Part shown: piece by piece, positions 1 through 5,749 of the stretch
Layout of the letters: each line of letters starts with the position of its first letter
Numbering within the stretch: the stretch's first letter is position 1
Assembly (NCBI GenBank): GCA_937881255.1
Contig: CALGFH010000350.1
Coordinates: 1-6,034, forward strand
Length of the DNA stretch: 6,034 nucleotides
Source of the DNA: an uncultured Actinomycetes bacterium
GTDB lineage: Bacteria; Actinomycetota; CALGFH01
Direction: 5' to 3'
The notes under the pieces: model-generated
What the model was told of the DNA's origin: nothing
The model's database searches: none
What the model saw: only the letters and a program-made list of their open reading frames with translations
Position numbers and translations under genes: made by a program

Positions 1-885
1 GCGGCGAGCCGCCGCTGGCTGGCCGCATGGAAGCTGGTCCGCAAGCTCCCCGAGCCGGTGGCGTTCGCCCTCGGCCGGGCCGGGGGCCGCGTGTACCAGC
101 GCCTGGACCGTGACCGGCACGAGGCCCTGACGGCCAACCTGGCCCAGGTCCTGGGCCCCGGGACGAGCCGCCGCGAGCTGGAGCGGGCGGTGCGGCGCGG
201 CTTCACCAGCTACGGCCGCTACTGGGTGGAGGCGTTCCGGCTCGAGGACCTGAGCGCCGCCGACATCCGCGGGCGGCTGCGGATCGAGGGCCGCGAGCAC
301 ATCGACACCGCCCTGGCCGGCGGGCGGGGGGCGATCTTCGCCAGCCCCCACATCGGCAACTGGGACGCCGGCGGGGCCTGGCTGGCCGCGGTCGGCTACC
401 CGGCGACGGCGGTGGTGGAGCGGCTGCGCCCGGCCGAGCTGTACGAGCGCTTCGCCGTCTACCGGCGGGCCCTCGGGCTGGAGCTGCTGCCCCTGGACGA
501 CGGCACCGAGACCCTGCGCGGGGTGATCCGGGCCCTGCGGGCCGGCCGGCTGGCCTGCCTGGTCTGCGACCGCGACCTGACCGGGGGCGGCCTGGAGGTG
601 CGGCTGTTCGGGGCCAGGGCGGTGATGCCGGGCGGGCCGGCCTCGATCGCCCTCAAGACCGGGGCCCCGCTGCTGCCCTGCAGCGTCTACCACGACCGCC
701 GGCCAGGGCACTGGCGGGCCGTGGTCCACCCGCCGCTGGTCCCCGAGCGGTCCGGCGACAGCCGCAAGGACACCCTGGCCCTGACCCAGCGGCTGGCCGG
801 CGAGTTCGAGGGCCTGATCGCCGCCGCCCCCACCCAGTGGCACGTGCTCAGCCGCTACTTCCACCCGGAGCACCTCCCCGTATGA
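1..885 (+). CDS. patA: Phosphatidylinositol mannoside acyltransferase PatA (5' end outside window)
   Basis: This membrane-associated lysophospholipid-acyltransferase-family enzyme transfers a fatty acyl group from acyl-CoA to the 6-position of the mannose on O-2 of inositol in PIM1/PIM2. The frame is open from base 1 and the first codons read like the PatA N-terminus (WKLVRKLPEPV), so the true start lies upstream; the GTG at 58 is internal. 294 codons are present, against about 316 for the mycobacterial protein, so perhaps 10-20 residues are missing. The HxxxxD acyltransferase motif is HIGNWD (His at 349-351, Asp at 364-366). The family's second catalytic acid fits the Glu at 595-597 in GGLEVRLFG. 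SYGRYWVEAFRL, CDRDLT and the C-terminal WHVL also match PatA as I remember it. The stop overlaps the pimA start (ATGA). pgsA is the expected upstream neighbour, but it is not visible. Confidence 0.93.
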   Translation, partial: AASRRWLAAWKLVRKLPEPVAFALGRAGGRVYQRLDRDRHEALTANLAQVLGPGTSRRELERAVRRGFTSYGRYWVEAFRLEDLSAADIRGRLRIEGREHIDTALAGGRGAIFASPHIGNWDAGGAWLAAVGYPATAVVERLRPAELYERFAVYRRALGLELLPLDDGTETLRGVIRALRAGRLACLVCDRDLTGGGLEVRLFGARAVMPGGPASIALKTGAPLLPCSVYHDRRPGHWRAVVHPPLVPERSGDSRKDTLALTQRLAGEFEGLIAAAPTQWHVLSRYFHPEHLPV

Positions 886-1994
886 ACATCGGCCTGGTCT
901 GCCCGTACGAGTGGACCGTGCCCGGCGGGGTCGGCAACCACGTGCGGGCCCTGGCCGAAGAGCTGCGCCGGGCCGGCCACCGGGTCGACGTGCTCGCCCC
1001 GGCCGAGCGGCCGGTCACCGAGCCCGGCTTCGTCGGCCTGGGCGGGTCGCTGGCCGTGCCCTACAACGGCTCGGTGGCCCGCATCGCCTTCGGCCCCCGG
1101 ACCCTGGCCCGGGTCCGCCGGGCCGTGCAGCGGGGCGGCTACGACCTGCTCCACGTGCACGAGCCCCTGTCGCCCAGCGTCGGCCTGCTGGCCGTCCTCC
1201 AGTCGGGCCGTTCGGTGCCGGTGGTCGGGACCTTCCACGCCAACCTCGGCCGCTCCCTGGCCCTGGAGGCGGCCAGCCCGCTGCTGCGCCGGGTCTACCA
1301 CCGGCTGGCCGGCCGGATCGCGGTCAGCGCCTCGGCCCGCGACACCTGGCAGGGCCAGTTCGGCGGGGCCATGGCGGTCGTCCCCAACGGGGTCGCGCCC
1401 GAGTTCTTCGCCAGCCCCGAGCCGCTGGAGAGCTGGAAGCACGACGGCCCGACGCTGCTGTTCGTCGGCCGGCTCGAGCCCCGCAAGGGCCTGACCTACC
1501 TGGTGCGGGCGTTCCTGCGGCTCAAGCCGGCCTTCCCGCGGCTGCGGCTGCTGGTGGTCGGGCGCGACGACAAGCACCAGCGGGACAAGGCGATGGCCCT
1601 GGTCCCGCCCCGGCTCCGGACCGACCTGGTCTTCGTCGGCTCGGTGCCCCAGGACGACCTGCCCTCCTACTACGCCTCGGCCGACGTGTTCTGCGCCCCG
1701 AGCCTCGGCGGGGAGTCGTTCGGGATCGTCCTGGCCGAGGCCATGGCCGTCGGCCGGCCGGTGGTCTGCTCCGACATCGGCGGCTACCGCGACGTGGTCC
1801 GCGACGGCAGCGACGGGCTGCTGGTCCCGCCCCGCGACCCCGAGGCCCTGGCCGCGGCCCTGGCCGGCCTGCTCGACAACCCGGCCCGCCTGGCCGCCAT
1901 GGGCGAGGCGGCGGCCGCGTCCGCCCGCCGCTACGCCTGGCAGGTGGTGGCCGCCGAGGTCGAGGAGGTCTACCGGTCCGCGCTGGGGCGCTGA
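882..1994 (+). CDS. pimA: Phosphatidyl-myo-inositol alpha-mannosyltransferase PimA
   Basis: A GT4-family, GT-B-fold enzyme that transfers mannose from GDP-mannose to the 2-OH of phosphatidyl-myo-inositol, forming PIM1 at the inner membrane face. The protein has 370 residues (M. tuberculosis PimA has about 378). Visible motifs are the N-terminal glycine-rich loop PGGVGNHV (residues 14-21), the FHANL motif with His119 corresponding to the catalytic-site His118 of mycobacterial PimA, VPNGV (167-171), the GDP-mannose-binding GRLEPRKG with Arg197 and Lys202, and ESFGIVLAEAM (278-288) with the donor-site glutamates. I chose the ATG at 882 over an upstream in-frame GTG at 837 because MNIGLVCPYEW is the family's N-terminus. 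A GGAG lies at 867-870, and the ATG overlaps the patA stop, so translation is probably coupled. The gene pair carries out successive steps of PIM synthesis. Confidence 0.95.
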   Translation: MNIGLVCPYEWTVPGGVGNHVRALAEELRRAGHRVDVLAPAERPVTEPGFVGLGGSLAVPYNGSVARIAFGPRTLARVRRAVQRGGYDLLHVHEPLSPSVGLLAVLQSGRSVPVVGTFHANLGRSLALEAASPLLRRVYHRLAGRIAVSASARDTWQGQFGGAMAVVPNGVAPEFFASPEPLESWKHDGPTLLFVGRLEPRKGLTYLVRAFLRLKPAFPRLRLLVVGRDDKHQRDKAMALVPPRLRTDLVFVGSVPQDDLPSYYASADVFCAPSLGGESFGIVLAEAMAVGRPVVCSDIGGYRDVVRDGSDGLLVPPRDPEALAAALAGLLDNPARLAAMGEAAAASARRYAWQVVAAEVEEVYRSALGR

Positions 1995-2003
1995 GCGTTT
2001 CGG

Positions 2004-2009
2004 TACACT
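2004..2009 (+). promoter_or_regulatory. Candidate -10 hexamer TACACT between pimA and the membrane gene
   Basis: TACACT fits the actinobacterial TANNNT -10 consensus and lies just after the pimA stop, in the longest non-coding gap of the window. Transcription would start near 2015-2017 and give a leader of about 35 nt that includes the AGGAGG site. No convincing -35 is visible about 17 bp upstream (the region there is pimA's G+C-rich 3' end), so this is a weak to moderate call. It would give the last two plus-strand genes a promoter of their own. Confidence 0.35.
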
Positions 2010-2040
2010 GCGCCGAGCCGGAGCGGCGAGCAGGAAGCTT

Positions 2041-2046
2041 AGGAGG
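2041..2046 (+). promoter_or_regulatory. Ribosome binding site AGGAGG for the four-helix membrane protein
   Basis: This perfect AGGAGG is the strongest Shine-Dalgarno sequence on the plus strand of the window. It lies 4 nt before a GTG at 2051 and 10 nt before a second in-frame GTG at 2057, so it fixes the start region but does not decide between the two. Confidence 0.7.
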
Positions 2047-2050
2047 CGGC

Positions 2051-2503
2051 GTGGACGTGGCGGCGGCCCTGTGGGGCGGGATCATCGGGGCGATCGTGGC
2101 GGCGACGGTGTACGCCGGGTTCCTCGGCCTGCGGCTGACCCGGCTGGACCTGCTCCGGTTCGAGGGCGGCCTGGTCCAGCGGGACCGCAGCAGCATGGTC
2201 TACATCTACGGGGTGACGGTGCAGATCGTCGCCGGGGCCGTGCTCGCCCTCGGCTACCGCCAGGTGTTCCAGCAGCTCGACTCGGCCACCTTCGTCGGCT
2301 GGGGGGCGCTGCTCGGGCTCGCCCAGGGGGTCCTGGCCGTGCTCCTGCTGCCGGTCTTCGGCATGCTCAACCGCAACGTGCGCGCCGGCGACGAGCCGCC
2401 CCCGGGGCGCTTCGGCCGCGCCTACGGCGGGCTCACGCCCCTGGCCCTGCTGGTCGCCTCGGTGGTCTTCGGCACCTGGGTCGGCATCGTCCTGATTCCT
2501 TGA
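2051..2503 (+). CDS. Four-helix integral membrane protein of unknown function
   Basis: A predicted protein of 150 residues that is almost entirely membrane. Hydrophobic helices lie at about 7-27, 50-70, 80-104 and 125-148. The loop between helices 1 and 2 is charged (RLTRLDLLRFEGG), and a proline- and glycine-containing hydrophilic loop (RNVRAGDEPPPGR, 108-120) precedes the last helix. There are no catalytic motifs or metal ligands that I recognise. The layout (helix 1, an RLDLLR-type stretch, then small-residue-rich helices with GALLGLAQG and a final G-rich helix) resembles the DUF6789-type small membrane proteins, but this is from memory and uncertain. The start is GTG 2051 or 2057, both served by AGGAGG at 2041-2046. 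The stop TGA overlaps the protease start (TTGA), so the two products are probably co-translated and may work together in the membrane. No function is assigned. Confidence 0.8.
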   Translation: MDVAAALWGGIIGAIVAATVYAGFLGLRLTRLDLLRFEGGLVQRDRSSMVYIYGVTVQIVAGAVLALGYRQVFQQLDSATFVGWGALLGLAQGVLAVLLLPVFGMLNRNVRAGDEPPPGRFGRAYGGLTPLALLVASVVFGTWVGIVLIP

Positions 2504-3234
2504 GCACCCTGCACCTCCTGCGGGAGCAGATCGCCGCCAACCGGCGCGCCTACCAGGTCACGGTGGCCATCGTGGTCGTCGGCCTGGCCCTGTTCGGCCT
2601 GCTCGTCACCCTGGCCCTCGGGCTCGGGGTGAGCGGGCTCGGGGCCGGGCTGGGCCTGGCCGTGCTGGTGGTCGCGCTCGCCCCCGGGCTGGGGGAGCGG
2701 GCCGCCCTGCGCGACGCCGGCGCCGAGGCCGCCGACCCCGGCCGCTGGCCCCGCTACCACAACCTGGTCGAGGGTCTGAGCCAGGCCGCCGGGCTGCCCG
2801 TGCCCCGCCTGTACGTTGCCGACAGCGACGCCGCCAACGCCTTCTCGGTGGGCCGCGACCCCTCCCAGGCCGCCCTGGTCGTCACCCGGGGGCTGCTCAC
2901 CACCCTGAACCGGGTCGAGCTGGAGGGCGTGCTCGCCCACGAGCTCAACCACATCTGGAGCTGGGGGGCGCGGCTGGCCACCCTCGGGGTCGCCCTCGGG
3001 CGGGTGCCGGGGCTGCTGCGGCTGCTCGCCCCGGCCCGGCGCGAGTTCGACGCCGACGAGGGCGGGGCCCGCCTCACCCGCTACCCGCCGGGCCTGGTCT
3101 CGGCCCTCAGGAAGCTGGCCGAGGGCAGCCAGCCGCCCGGCCAGCCGGCCCTGCGCCACCTGTGGATCATGGCTCCCGGGGACGCATCTCACCCGCCGCT
3201 GGACGAGCGGATCGCCGCCCTGCGAGAGCTGTGA
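2500..3234 (+). CDS. Compact HtpX-like M48 family zinc metalloprotease
   Basis: A membrane-anchored zinc endopeptidase of the M48 family, which in bacteria typically degrades misfolded membrane proteins. The predicted protein has 244 residues, compared with about 290 for HtpX. The N-terminus REQIAANRR followed by two hydrophobic stretches (about 19-43 and 45-64) is HtpX-like. The zinc motif is HELNH (His147, Glu148, His151; bases 2938-2952). The third ligand is Glu182 in REFDADEGGA, and the family's C-terminal HPPLDERIAALREL (231-244) is present. Only 30 residues separate HELNH from Glu182, whereas HtpX usually carries two membrane helices there. The start TTG at 2500 overlaps the stop of the upstream gene (TTGA); no Shine-Dalgarno is visible, which suggests translational coupling. 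A downstream in-frame GTG would delete the conserved N-terminus. The last 68 bp overlap the antiporter gene on the other strand. Confidence 0.87.
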   Translation: MSTLHLLREQIAANRRAYQVTVAIVVVGLALFGLLVTLALGLGVSGLGAGLGLAVLVVALAPGLGERAALRDAGAEAADPGRWPRYHNLVEGLSQAAGLPVPRLYVADSDAANAFSVGRDPSQAALVVTRGLLTTLNRVELEGVLAHELNHIWSWGARLATLGVALGRVPGLLRLLAPARREFDADEGGARLTRYPPGLVSALRKLAEGSQPPGQPALRHLWIMAPGDASHPPLDERIAALREL

Positions 3235-4390
3235 GCGGCCGGCCCAGGCCGGTCCGCAGCGGCTCGGAGGCCCGGGCCAGGACCGGGCCGAGCACGGCCA
3301 TGATCAGCACGTAGGCGGTGGCCAGCGGGCCGAGGGACGGCTCGCGGCCGGCGGCCACGGCCAGGCCGGCGATCACGATCGAGAACTCGCCCCTGGCCAC
3401 CAGGGCGGTGCCGGCCCGCCAGCGCCCCCGGGGGCCGATCCTGGCCCGGCGGGCCGCCCACCAGCCGGTGCCCACCTTGGTGGCCGCCGTGACCATGGCC
3501 AGGGCGGTGGCGGCCAGGGCCACCGGGGGGATCGAGCGGGGGTTGGTCTGGAGCCCGAAGAACACGAAGAAGGTGGCCGCGAACAGGTCGCGCAGCGGGG
3601 TGAGGAGGTCGTGGGCGGCCTCGGCGGCCCGCCCGGACAGGGCGATCCCGACCAGGAACGCCCCCACCGCGGCCGAGACCTGGAGCTGCTGGGCGACCCC
3701 GGCCACGACCAGGGCCAGTCCCAGGATGACCAGCAGCAGGACCTCGTCGTTGGGGGTGAACACCAGCCGGCTCAGGGTCTCGCCGTAGCGGACCGCGACC
3801 AGCAGCACCAGGGCCACGGTGGCCAGGGCGACCCCGACCGGCAGGGCGCTGGCCAGCAGGCCGCCCCCGACCAGCAGCCCGGTGACCAGCGGCAGGTAGG
3901 CGGCCATGGCCAGGTCCTCGACGACCAGGATGGACAGGATCACCGGGGTCTCGCGGTTGCCGAGCCGGTTCAGGTCGCCGAGGACCTTGGCCACGATCCC
4001 CGACGAGGTCACGTACGTCACCCCGCCCAGCACCACCGCGGCCAGCGCCGACCAGCCCAGCAGGAGCCCGGCGAGCAGGCCGGGGGTGAAGTTGAGGCCC
4101 AGGTCGACCAGGCCGGCCGGGGCGGTGGCGCGCAGGCTGCCCAGCAGCTCGCTGGCCGAGTACTCCAGGCCGAGCAGGAGCAGCAGGAGGATGACCCCGA
4201 CCTCGGCCCCGACCTCGATGAACTCGCTCGCGGTGACCAGCGGCAGCAGCCCGCCCTCGCCGAAGGCCAGCCCGGCCAGCAGGTACAGGGGGATGGCGGA
4301 CAGGCCGAGGCGGCCGGCCAGCCGGCCCAGGATGCCGAGCCCGAGGATCACCCCGCCCAGCTCGAGGAGGACGGCGGCGCCGTGGGCCAC
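3167..4390 (-). CDS. KhtU-like CPA2 family cation/proton antiporter
   Basis: A polytopic membrane antiporter of the Na+/H+ exchanger fold (CPA2, KefB/KhtU type) that exchanges K+ or another monovalent cation for protons. The 407 residues are nearly all hydrophobic helices, about 11-13 by eye. Visible features are TYVTSSGIVAKVL (125-137), where the discontinuous core helix is expected, VVEDLAMAAYLPL (156-168) with the Glu158-Asp159 pair at the ion-binding site, and RGEFSIVIAGLA (333-344). Unlike KefB/KefC there is no C-terminal RCK/TrkA-N domain. That role would be played in trans by the KhtT-like protein encoded 6 nt upstream. The start is GTG at 4390, with GGGGAG at 4406-4401. The C-terminal tail from about residue 386 is encoded antisense to the protease gene and is arginine- and alanine-rich. 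Substrate (K+, Na+ or NH4+) cannot be read from the sequence. Confidence 0.9.
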   Translation of the reverse strand: MAHGAAVLLELGGVILGLGILGRLAGRLGLSAIPLYLLAGLAFGEGGLLPLVTASEFIEVGAEVGVILLLLLLGLEYSASELLGSLRATAPAGLVDLGLNFTPGLLAGLLLGWSALAAVVLGGVTYVTSSGIVAKVLGDLNRLGNRETPVILSILVVEDLAMAAYLPLVTGLLVGGGLLASALPVGVALATVALVLLVAVRYGETLSRLVFTPNDEVLLLVILGLALVVAGVAQQLQVSAAVGAFLVGIALSGRAAEAAHDLLTPLRDLFAATFFVFFGLQTNPRSIPPVALAATALAMVTAATKVGTGWWAARRARIGPRGRWRAGTALVARGEFSIVIAGLAVAAGREPSLGPLATAYVLIMAVLGPVLARASEPLRTGLGRPLTALAGRRSARPAAGEMRPREP

Positions 4391-4396
4391 CGCCGG

Positions 4397-4876
4397 TCAG
4401 CTCCCCAGCAGCTTGCTCAGCTCCTTGACCCCCTGGGTGGTGCCGACGACCACCAGGGTGTCGCCGGGCTCGAGGCCGGCGTCGGGGGCGGGGGCGGGGA
4501 CGGCCCCGTCGCCGCGCAGGATGGCCACGATCGAGACGCCGGTGCGGCTGCGGGCCTGGGTGTCGGCGATGGCCTTGCCGGCGTACGGGCTGCCGGACCG
4601 GATGGGCAGCCAGTCGATGGCCAGGCCCTCGATCCGCTGGGTCAGCGCGGCCAGGTGCTCGACCAGCCGGGCCGCCCCCAGCAGCTCGGCCAGGGCGTCG
4701 GCCTCCTCGTCGGTGAGCTGGACCACCTCCTGGCAGGCGTCGGGGTCCTCGCGGTCGTAGACCAGCAGGTCGCGCCGGCCGGTGCGGTGGGTGACGACCC
4801 CGAGCTGGCGGCCCGCCCTGGTGGTGAAGTCGTGCCGCAGCCCGACGCCCGGCAGGTTGGTCTCCTGGATGTCCAT
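4397..4876 (-). CDS. KhtT-like antiporter regulatory subunit with TrkA-C (RCK_C) domain
   Basis: A cytoplasmic regulatory subunit of the cation/proton antiporter encoded 6 nt downstream. In Bacillus, KhtT gates KhtU, and its RCK_C domain binds c-di-AMP; whether this protein binds it is inference. The 159-residue protein has an N-terminal domain (about 1-75, opening MDIQETNLPGVGLRHDF) and a C-terminal RCK_C domain (about 84-156) with LPIRSGSPYAGKAI, RTGVSIVAILRGDG and the closing LEPGDTLVVVGTTQGVKEL. Length and domain order match actinobacterial antiporter regulatory subunits. I chose ATG 4876 because GAGGAGGAG lies 10 nt upstream and the family starts at MDIQET or similar. An in-frame ATG at 4897 would add seven residues (MRRSGSG) and overlap the upstream stop as ATGA; it cannot be excluded. 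Confidence 0.9.
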   Translation of the reverse strand: MDIQETNLPGVGLRHDFTTRAGRQLGVVTHRTGRRDLLVYDREDPDACQEVVQLTDEEADALAELLGAARLVEHLAALTQRIEGLAIDWLPIRSGSPYAGKAIADTQARSRTGVSIVAILRGDGAVPAPAPDAGLEPGDTLVVVGTTQGVKELSKLLGS

Positions 4877-4886
4877 CCCGCTGCCG

Positions 4887-4895
4887 CTCCTCCTC
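4887..4895 (-). promoter_or_regulatory. Ribosome binding site GAGGAGGAG for the KhtT-like gene
   Basis: On the minus strand this purine run sits 10 nt before the ATG at 4876 and overlaps the last codon and stop of the upstream small membrane protein. It favours 4876 as the start of the regulatory subunit over the ATG at 4897, which would lie just upstream of this site. Confidence 0.6.
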
Positions 4896-5307
4896 ATCGG
4901 TAGCCCTGGCGTACCAGCTCCATGGTGACGTCTTCGGGGACCTGGAAGGTCCAGTCCCGGCCGGCCAGCTCCTGGGCGCTGACCGGCTGGCGCAGCACCT
5001 CCTGGCCACCGTAGCTGACCACGAAGGTCCAGGTCGCGCCCTGGTCGGCGACCTCGCGGAAGGAGGAGGTGGCCCGCGGCCTGGCCACGCCCAGCCCCAG
5101 CCGGCCGCCGTCGGGCCCGGCCACGTCGACCTGGACGGGCAGGGCGCCCTGGTTGTCGACCTGCACCGTCCGGTACTCGGGCCGCCCGCCGAGGGCGGCC
5201 CTGCCCAGCCACAGGCCCCCGATGGCGGTGGCCACCACGGCCAGCAGGGCCATGGCCAGCACCGGCCGGTCGATCGTGGTCCCGGAGGATCGTACGCGAA
5301 CGCTCAT
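4894..5307 (-). CDS. Single-pass membrane-anchored protein of unknown function
   Basis: The 137-residue product has a short basic N-terminus (MSVRVRSS), one hydrophobic helix at about 15-38, and a C-terminal domain of about 95 residues. The positive-inside rule suggests that this domain lies outside the cell. The outer part alternates polar and hydrophobic residues as a beta-sandwich would (RTVQVDNQGALPVQVDV, ATWTFVVSYGGQEV, DWTFQVPEDVTMEL) and has no cysteine. A DQGATWTFVVSYGG segment resembles conserved stretches I recall in small uncharacterised actinobacterial proteins, but I cannot name a family. The start ATG 5307 is fixed by GGAGG 8 nt upstream; an upstream GTG at 5316 overlaps that site. 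The gene sits 48 nt after its upstream neighbour and directly before the antiporter pair, so it is probably co-transcribed with them. A role as an outer-face accessory of the antiporter is possible but unproven. Confidence 0.8.
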   Translation of the reverse strand: MSVRVRSSGTTIDRPVLAMALLAVVATAIGGLWLGRAALGGRPEYRTVQVDNQGALPVQVDVAGPDGGRLGLGVARPRATSSFREVADQGATWTFVVSYGGQEVLRQPVSAQELAGRDWTFQVPEDVTMELVRQGYR

Positions 5308-5315
5308 GTCGAGCA

Positions 5316-5320
5316 CCTCC
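5316..5320 (-). promoter_or_regulatory. Ribosome binding site GGAGG for the membrane-anchored protein
   Basis: GGAGG followed by TG lies 8 nt before the ATG at 5307, an ideal spacing, and decides against the GTG at 5316 as start. Four of its five bases fall in the right arm of the inverted repeat described for 5317-5379, so access to it may depend on translation of the upstream gene. Confidence 0.7.
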
Positions 5321-5379
5321 AGCTTCGGCCGCGCCGGTCCTGCCGGGCGGCACCGTCAGCTTGCTGCGAGAAGCTGGAG
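5317..5379 (-). repeat. 10-bp perfect inverted repeat pairing the RBS with the end of the upstream gene
   Basis: CTCCAGCTTC at 5317-5326 and GAAGCTGGAG at 5370-5379 are exact reverse complements, separated by 43 nt. In the minus-strand transcript the first arm is the coding sequence just before the stop of the 123-residue protein (stop at 5358-5356), and the second arm contains GGAG of the next gene's Shine-Dalgarno. Pairing would hide that site until a ribosome reaches the end of the upstream gene. A 10-bp match at this distance can arise by chance in a window of this size, so the functional reading is tentative. Confidence 0.4.
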
Positions 5380-5727
5380 CGACGGGGGGGCGCGGGCCCC
5401 GGCGACGGCGCCGTGGTGGCCGCCGGGCCGGGCGGCCCGGCGGGCGGCCACGACCGTCCAGGCGGCGGCCACGGCCAGGGCGACGACGCCCGGCAGCGCC
5501 GGGCCGGGCCGCTCCCGGTGGTCGCGGGTCCCGCCGGCGACCAGGGAGCGGCTCGGCCAGTCACGGACAAAGCCCTGCTCGGGACCGGCCGCCGGCCCGG
5601 CCAGGAGCGACCCCGGCGCGTCCGCGACGGTGGCCGCCCGGTCGGCGGCGCCGGGCCCGAGCAGGGCCAGGAAGAGCACCAGGGCCAGGAGCGCCCCGGT
5701 GGCGCGCGGTCGCCGGGTCAGCTGCAT
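5356..5727 (-). CDS. Small exported or membrane protein of unknown function
   Basis: This 123-residue reading frame has a basic N-terminus (MQLTRRPRAT) and a hydrophobic helix at about 9-25, ending in GPGAA, which looks like a signal peptide. A polar segment of about 50 residues follows (FVRDWPSR, GGTRDHRERP), then a second hydrophobic helix at about 77-96 (LPGVVALAVAAAWTVVAA) and a basic, histidine- and alanine-rich tail. That is the plan of a type I membrane protein with a short outer loop, or of a two-helix protein if the signal is not cleaved. I recognise no family. Third codon positions are almost all G or C, which supports coding over the competing frames here. I chose ATG 5727; a GTG at 5745 would add MRYRRG. 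No strong Shine-Dalgarno is visible. It lies 22 nt after the cupredoxin-like gene. Confidence 0.6.
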   Translation of the reverse strand: MQLTRRPRATGALLALVLFLALLGPGAADRAATVADAPGSLLAGPAAGPEQGFVRDWPSRSLVAGGTRDHRERPGPALPGVVALAVAAAWTVVAARRAARPGGHHGAVAGARAPPSLQLLAAS

Positions 5728-5733
5728 CCCCCG

Positions 5734-5739
5734 ACGGTA
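5734..5739 (-). promoter_or_regulatory. Candidate -10 hexamer TACCGT just before the 123-residue gene
   Basis: On the minus strand, TACCGT (TANNNT type) lies 6 nt before the ATG at 5727, the position expected for a leaderless transcript, which is common in actinobacteria. The lack of a Shine-Dalgarno before this ATG fits. No clear -35 is visible, and the sequence TANNNT is short enough to occur by chance. Confidence 0.25.
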
Positions 5740-5749
5740 GCGCACCTGG

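Noticed and set aside
837..881. A 15-residue N-terminal extension of PimA from the GTG at 837
   Set aside because: MNIGLVCPYEW at 882 is the family start, and the extension would lie entirely inside the end of patA in another frame.
58..885. PatA starting at the GTG at 58
   Set aside because: The frame is open to base 1, and the 19 upstream codons read like the conserved PatA N-terminus, so the gene simply begins before the window.
911..2050. Long plus-strand open frame across pimA joined to the four-helix protein
   Set aside because: It is a proline-, arginine- and glycine-rich shadow of pimA. Only the part from about 2051 codes for a plausible membrane protein, preceded by AGGAGG.
4150..4200. 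Repetitive cag/gag-rich tract resembling a short tandem repeat
   Set aside because: It encodes a leucine run (VILLLLLLGLEY) of an antiporter helix on the minus strand; codon repetition explains it.
3611..4903. 430-codon plus-strand open frame opposite the antiporter, rich in Gln, Gly and Asp
   Set aside because: It is the antisense of leucine- and alanine-rich membrane helices in high-G+C DNA. It has no recognisable domain, and the minus-strand frame carries clear antiporter motifs.
3189..5009. 606-codon minus-strand frame spanning the antiporter and regulatory genes
   Set aside because: It is an arginine-, proline- and glycine-rich frame typical of shadow translation, and it crosses real gene boundaries.
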